Assembly: GCA_015767395.1 (NCBI GenBank)
Contig: JADWMI010000100.1
Span: 1 to 8,265 of the forward strand
Direction of reading: 5' to 3'
Source of the DNA: Bacteroidota bacterium
GTDB taxonomy: Bacteria; Bacteroidota; Bacteroidia; Flavobacteriales; Flavobacteriaceae
DNA: 8,265 nt
The notes beneath the pieces were generated by a model. The model saw nothing but the letters and a program-made list of their open reading frames with translations. It searched no databases and was not told the origin of the DNA. Made by a program: the position numbers and the translations under genes. Every line of letters begins with the position of its first letter. Position 1 is the stretch's first letter. Shown piece by piece: positions 8,102 through 8,265 of the stretch.

Positions 8102-8113
8102 GAAAACGTTTTC
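8102..8113. promoter_or_regulatory. Palindromic operator candidate, LacI-family type
   Basis: GAAAACGTTTTC is a perfect 12-bp palindrome with a central CG, 120 nt upstream of the susC start. A central CpG flanked by AT-rich half-sites is characteristic of LacI/GalR-family operators, and regulators of this family often control sugar loci. A possible minus-strand -7 box (TATTTTTC) lies a few bases upstream in the direction of susC transcription, which would put the operator across the transcription start, as expected for repression. The palindrome is seen directly; the regulator family is inferred, and no regulator gene lies in the window. Confidence 0.5.
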
Positions 8114-8141
8114 CAAGAAAAATAATATAATTGTTTAAAAG

Positions 8142-8173
8142 TTTTGAAGAGATCAAAAAAACTGCTACTTTTT
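8142..8173 (+). promoter_or_regulatory. Weak candidate promoter reading rightward, out of the window
   Basis: On the plus strand TTTTG (8142-8146) and TACTTTTT (8166-8173) are separated by 19 nt, close to the Bacteroidota -33 TTTG and -7 TAnnTTTG arrangement, with T instead of G at the last position. If real it would drive a divergent gene starting beyond 8265. Such patterns arise easily by chance in DNA this AT-rich. Confidence 0.2.
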
Positions 8174-8265
8174 CCAAATATTTTACATTTACTTAACCTT
8201 TAAACTACTTTTTTTGAAATTAAAAAAAATAAAAAACACAAGTAATAGTATCCCTACAAAATACC

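Larger units (their letters stand above)
7983..8265. other. AT-rich upstream regulatory region of the susC operon, no gene seen
   Basis: This 283-nt stretch is very AT-rich and has no convincing coding frame on either strand. It must hold the susC promoter, but I found no clear match to the Bacteroidota consensus (TTTG, about 19-21 nt, TAnnTTTG) on the minus strand. The nearest candidates are TATTTTTC (ending just before the palindrome at 8113) and TATCTTTAG (about 40 nt before the susC ATG), both without a properly spaced TTTG. The palindrome at 8102-8113 and the plus-strand promoter candidate are listed separately. The leader of the susC transcript could be roughly 40-120 nt long. Confidence 0.6.

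Noticed and set aside
7983..8265. Riboswitch, tRNA, CRISPR array or insertion-sequence ends in the upstream region or elsewhere
   Set aside because: No conserved riboswitch core, cloverleaf, regular repeat-spacer pattern, transposase or terminal inverted repeats were seen in any part of the window.

Overview
The window looks like chromosomal DNA of a marine- or soil-type flavobacterium or close relative (phylum Bacteroidota). The DNA is AT-rich, there is a paired SusC/SusD glycan-uptake system, the secreted proteins have short Lys-Lys-rich signal peptides, and the start codons follow A/T-rich leaders with no Shine-Dalgarno sequence. The species cannot be named from the sequence alone.

Everything recognisable lies on the minus strand, so the locus reads from right to left. 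An AT-rich upstream region (7983-8265) carries a perfect 12-bp palindrome resembling a LacI-family operator. It is followed by a SusC-like TonB-dependent outer-membrane transporter (7982-4890) and, 4 nt later, a SusD-like surface glycan-binding lipoprotein (4885-3308). A strong rho-independent terminator (3261-3228) follows susD. After it come a short spacer with a 9-bp direct repeat, a NagB-type glucosamine-6-phosphate deaminase fused to a PIG-L/LmbE-type deacetylase domain (3145-1217), and, 9 nt further on, a secreted GH20 beta-N-acetylhexosaminidase (1207 to the left edge, C-terminus cut off by the window).

Together this is a compact polysaccharide-utilisation locus for N-acetylglucosamine-containing glycans, with chitin oligosaccharides the simplest candidate substrate. 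SusCD would bind the oligosaccharide at the surface and import it to the periplasm, and GH20 would release terminal GlcNAc. After uptake and phosphorylation by proteins not seen here, the fusion enzyme could deacetylate the sugar and deaminate and isomerise it to fructose-6-phosphate. The GH20, NagB, SusC and SusD assignments are firm. The substrate, the activity of the PIG-L domain and the regulation are inference.

Nothing here amounts to a wholly new system. The points most worth a second look are the two-domain deaminase/deacetylase with a substituted position in the classical NagB triad, the palindromic operator candidate upstream of susC, and the terminator plus direct repeat that separate the uptake genes from the catabolic genes.
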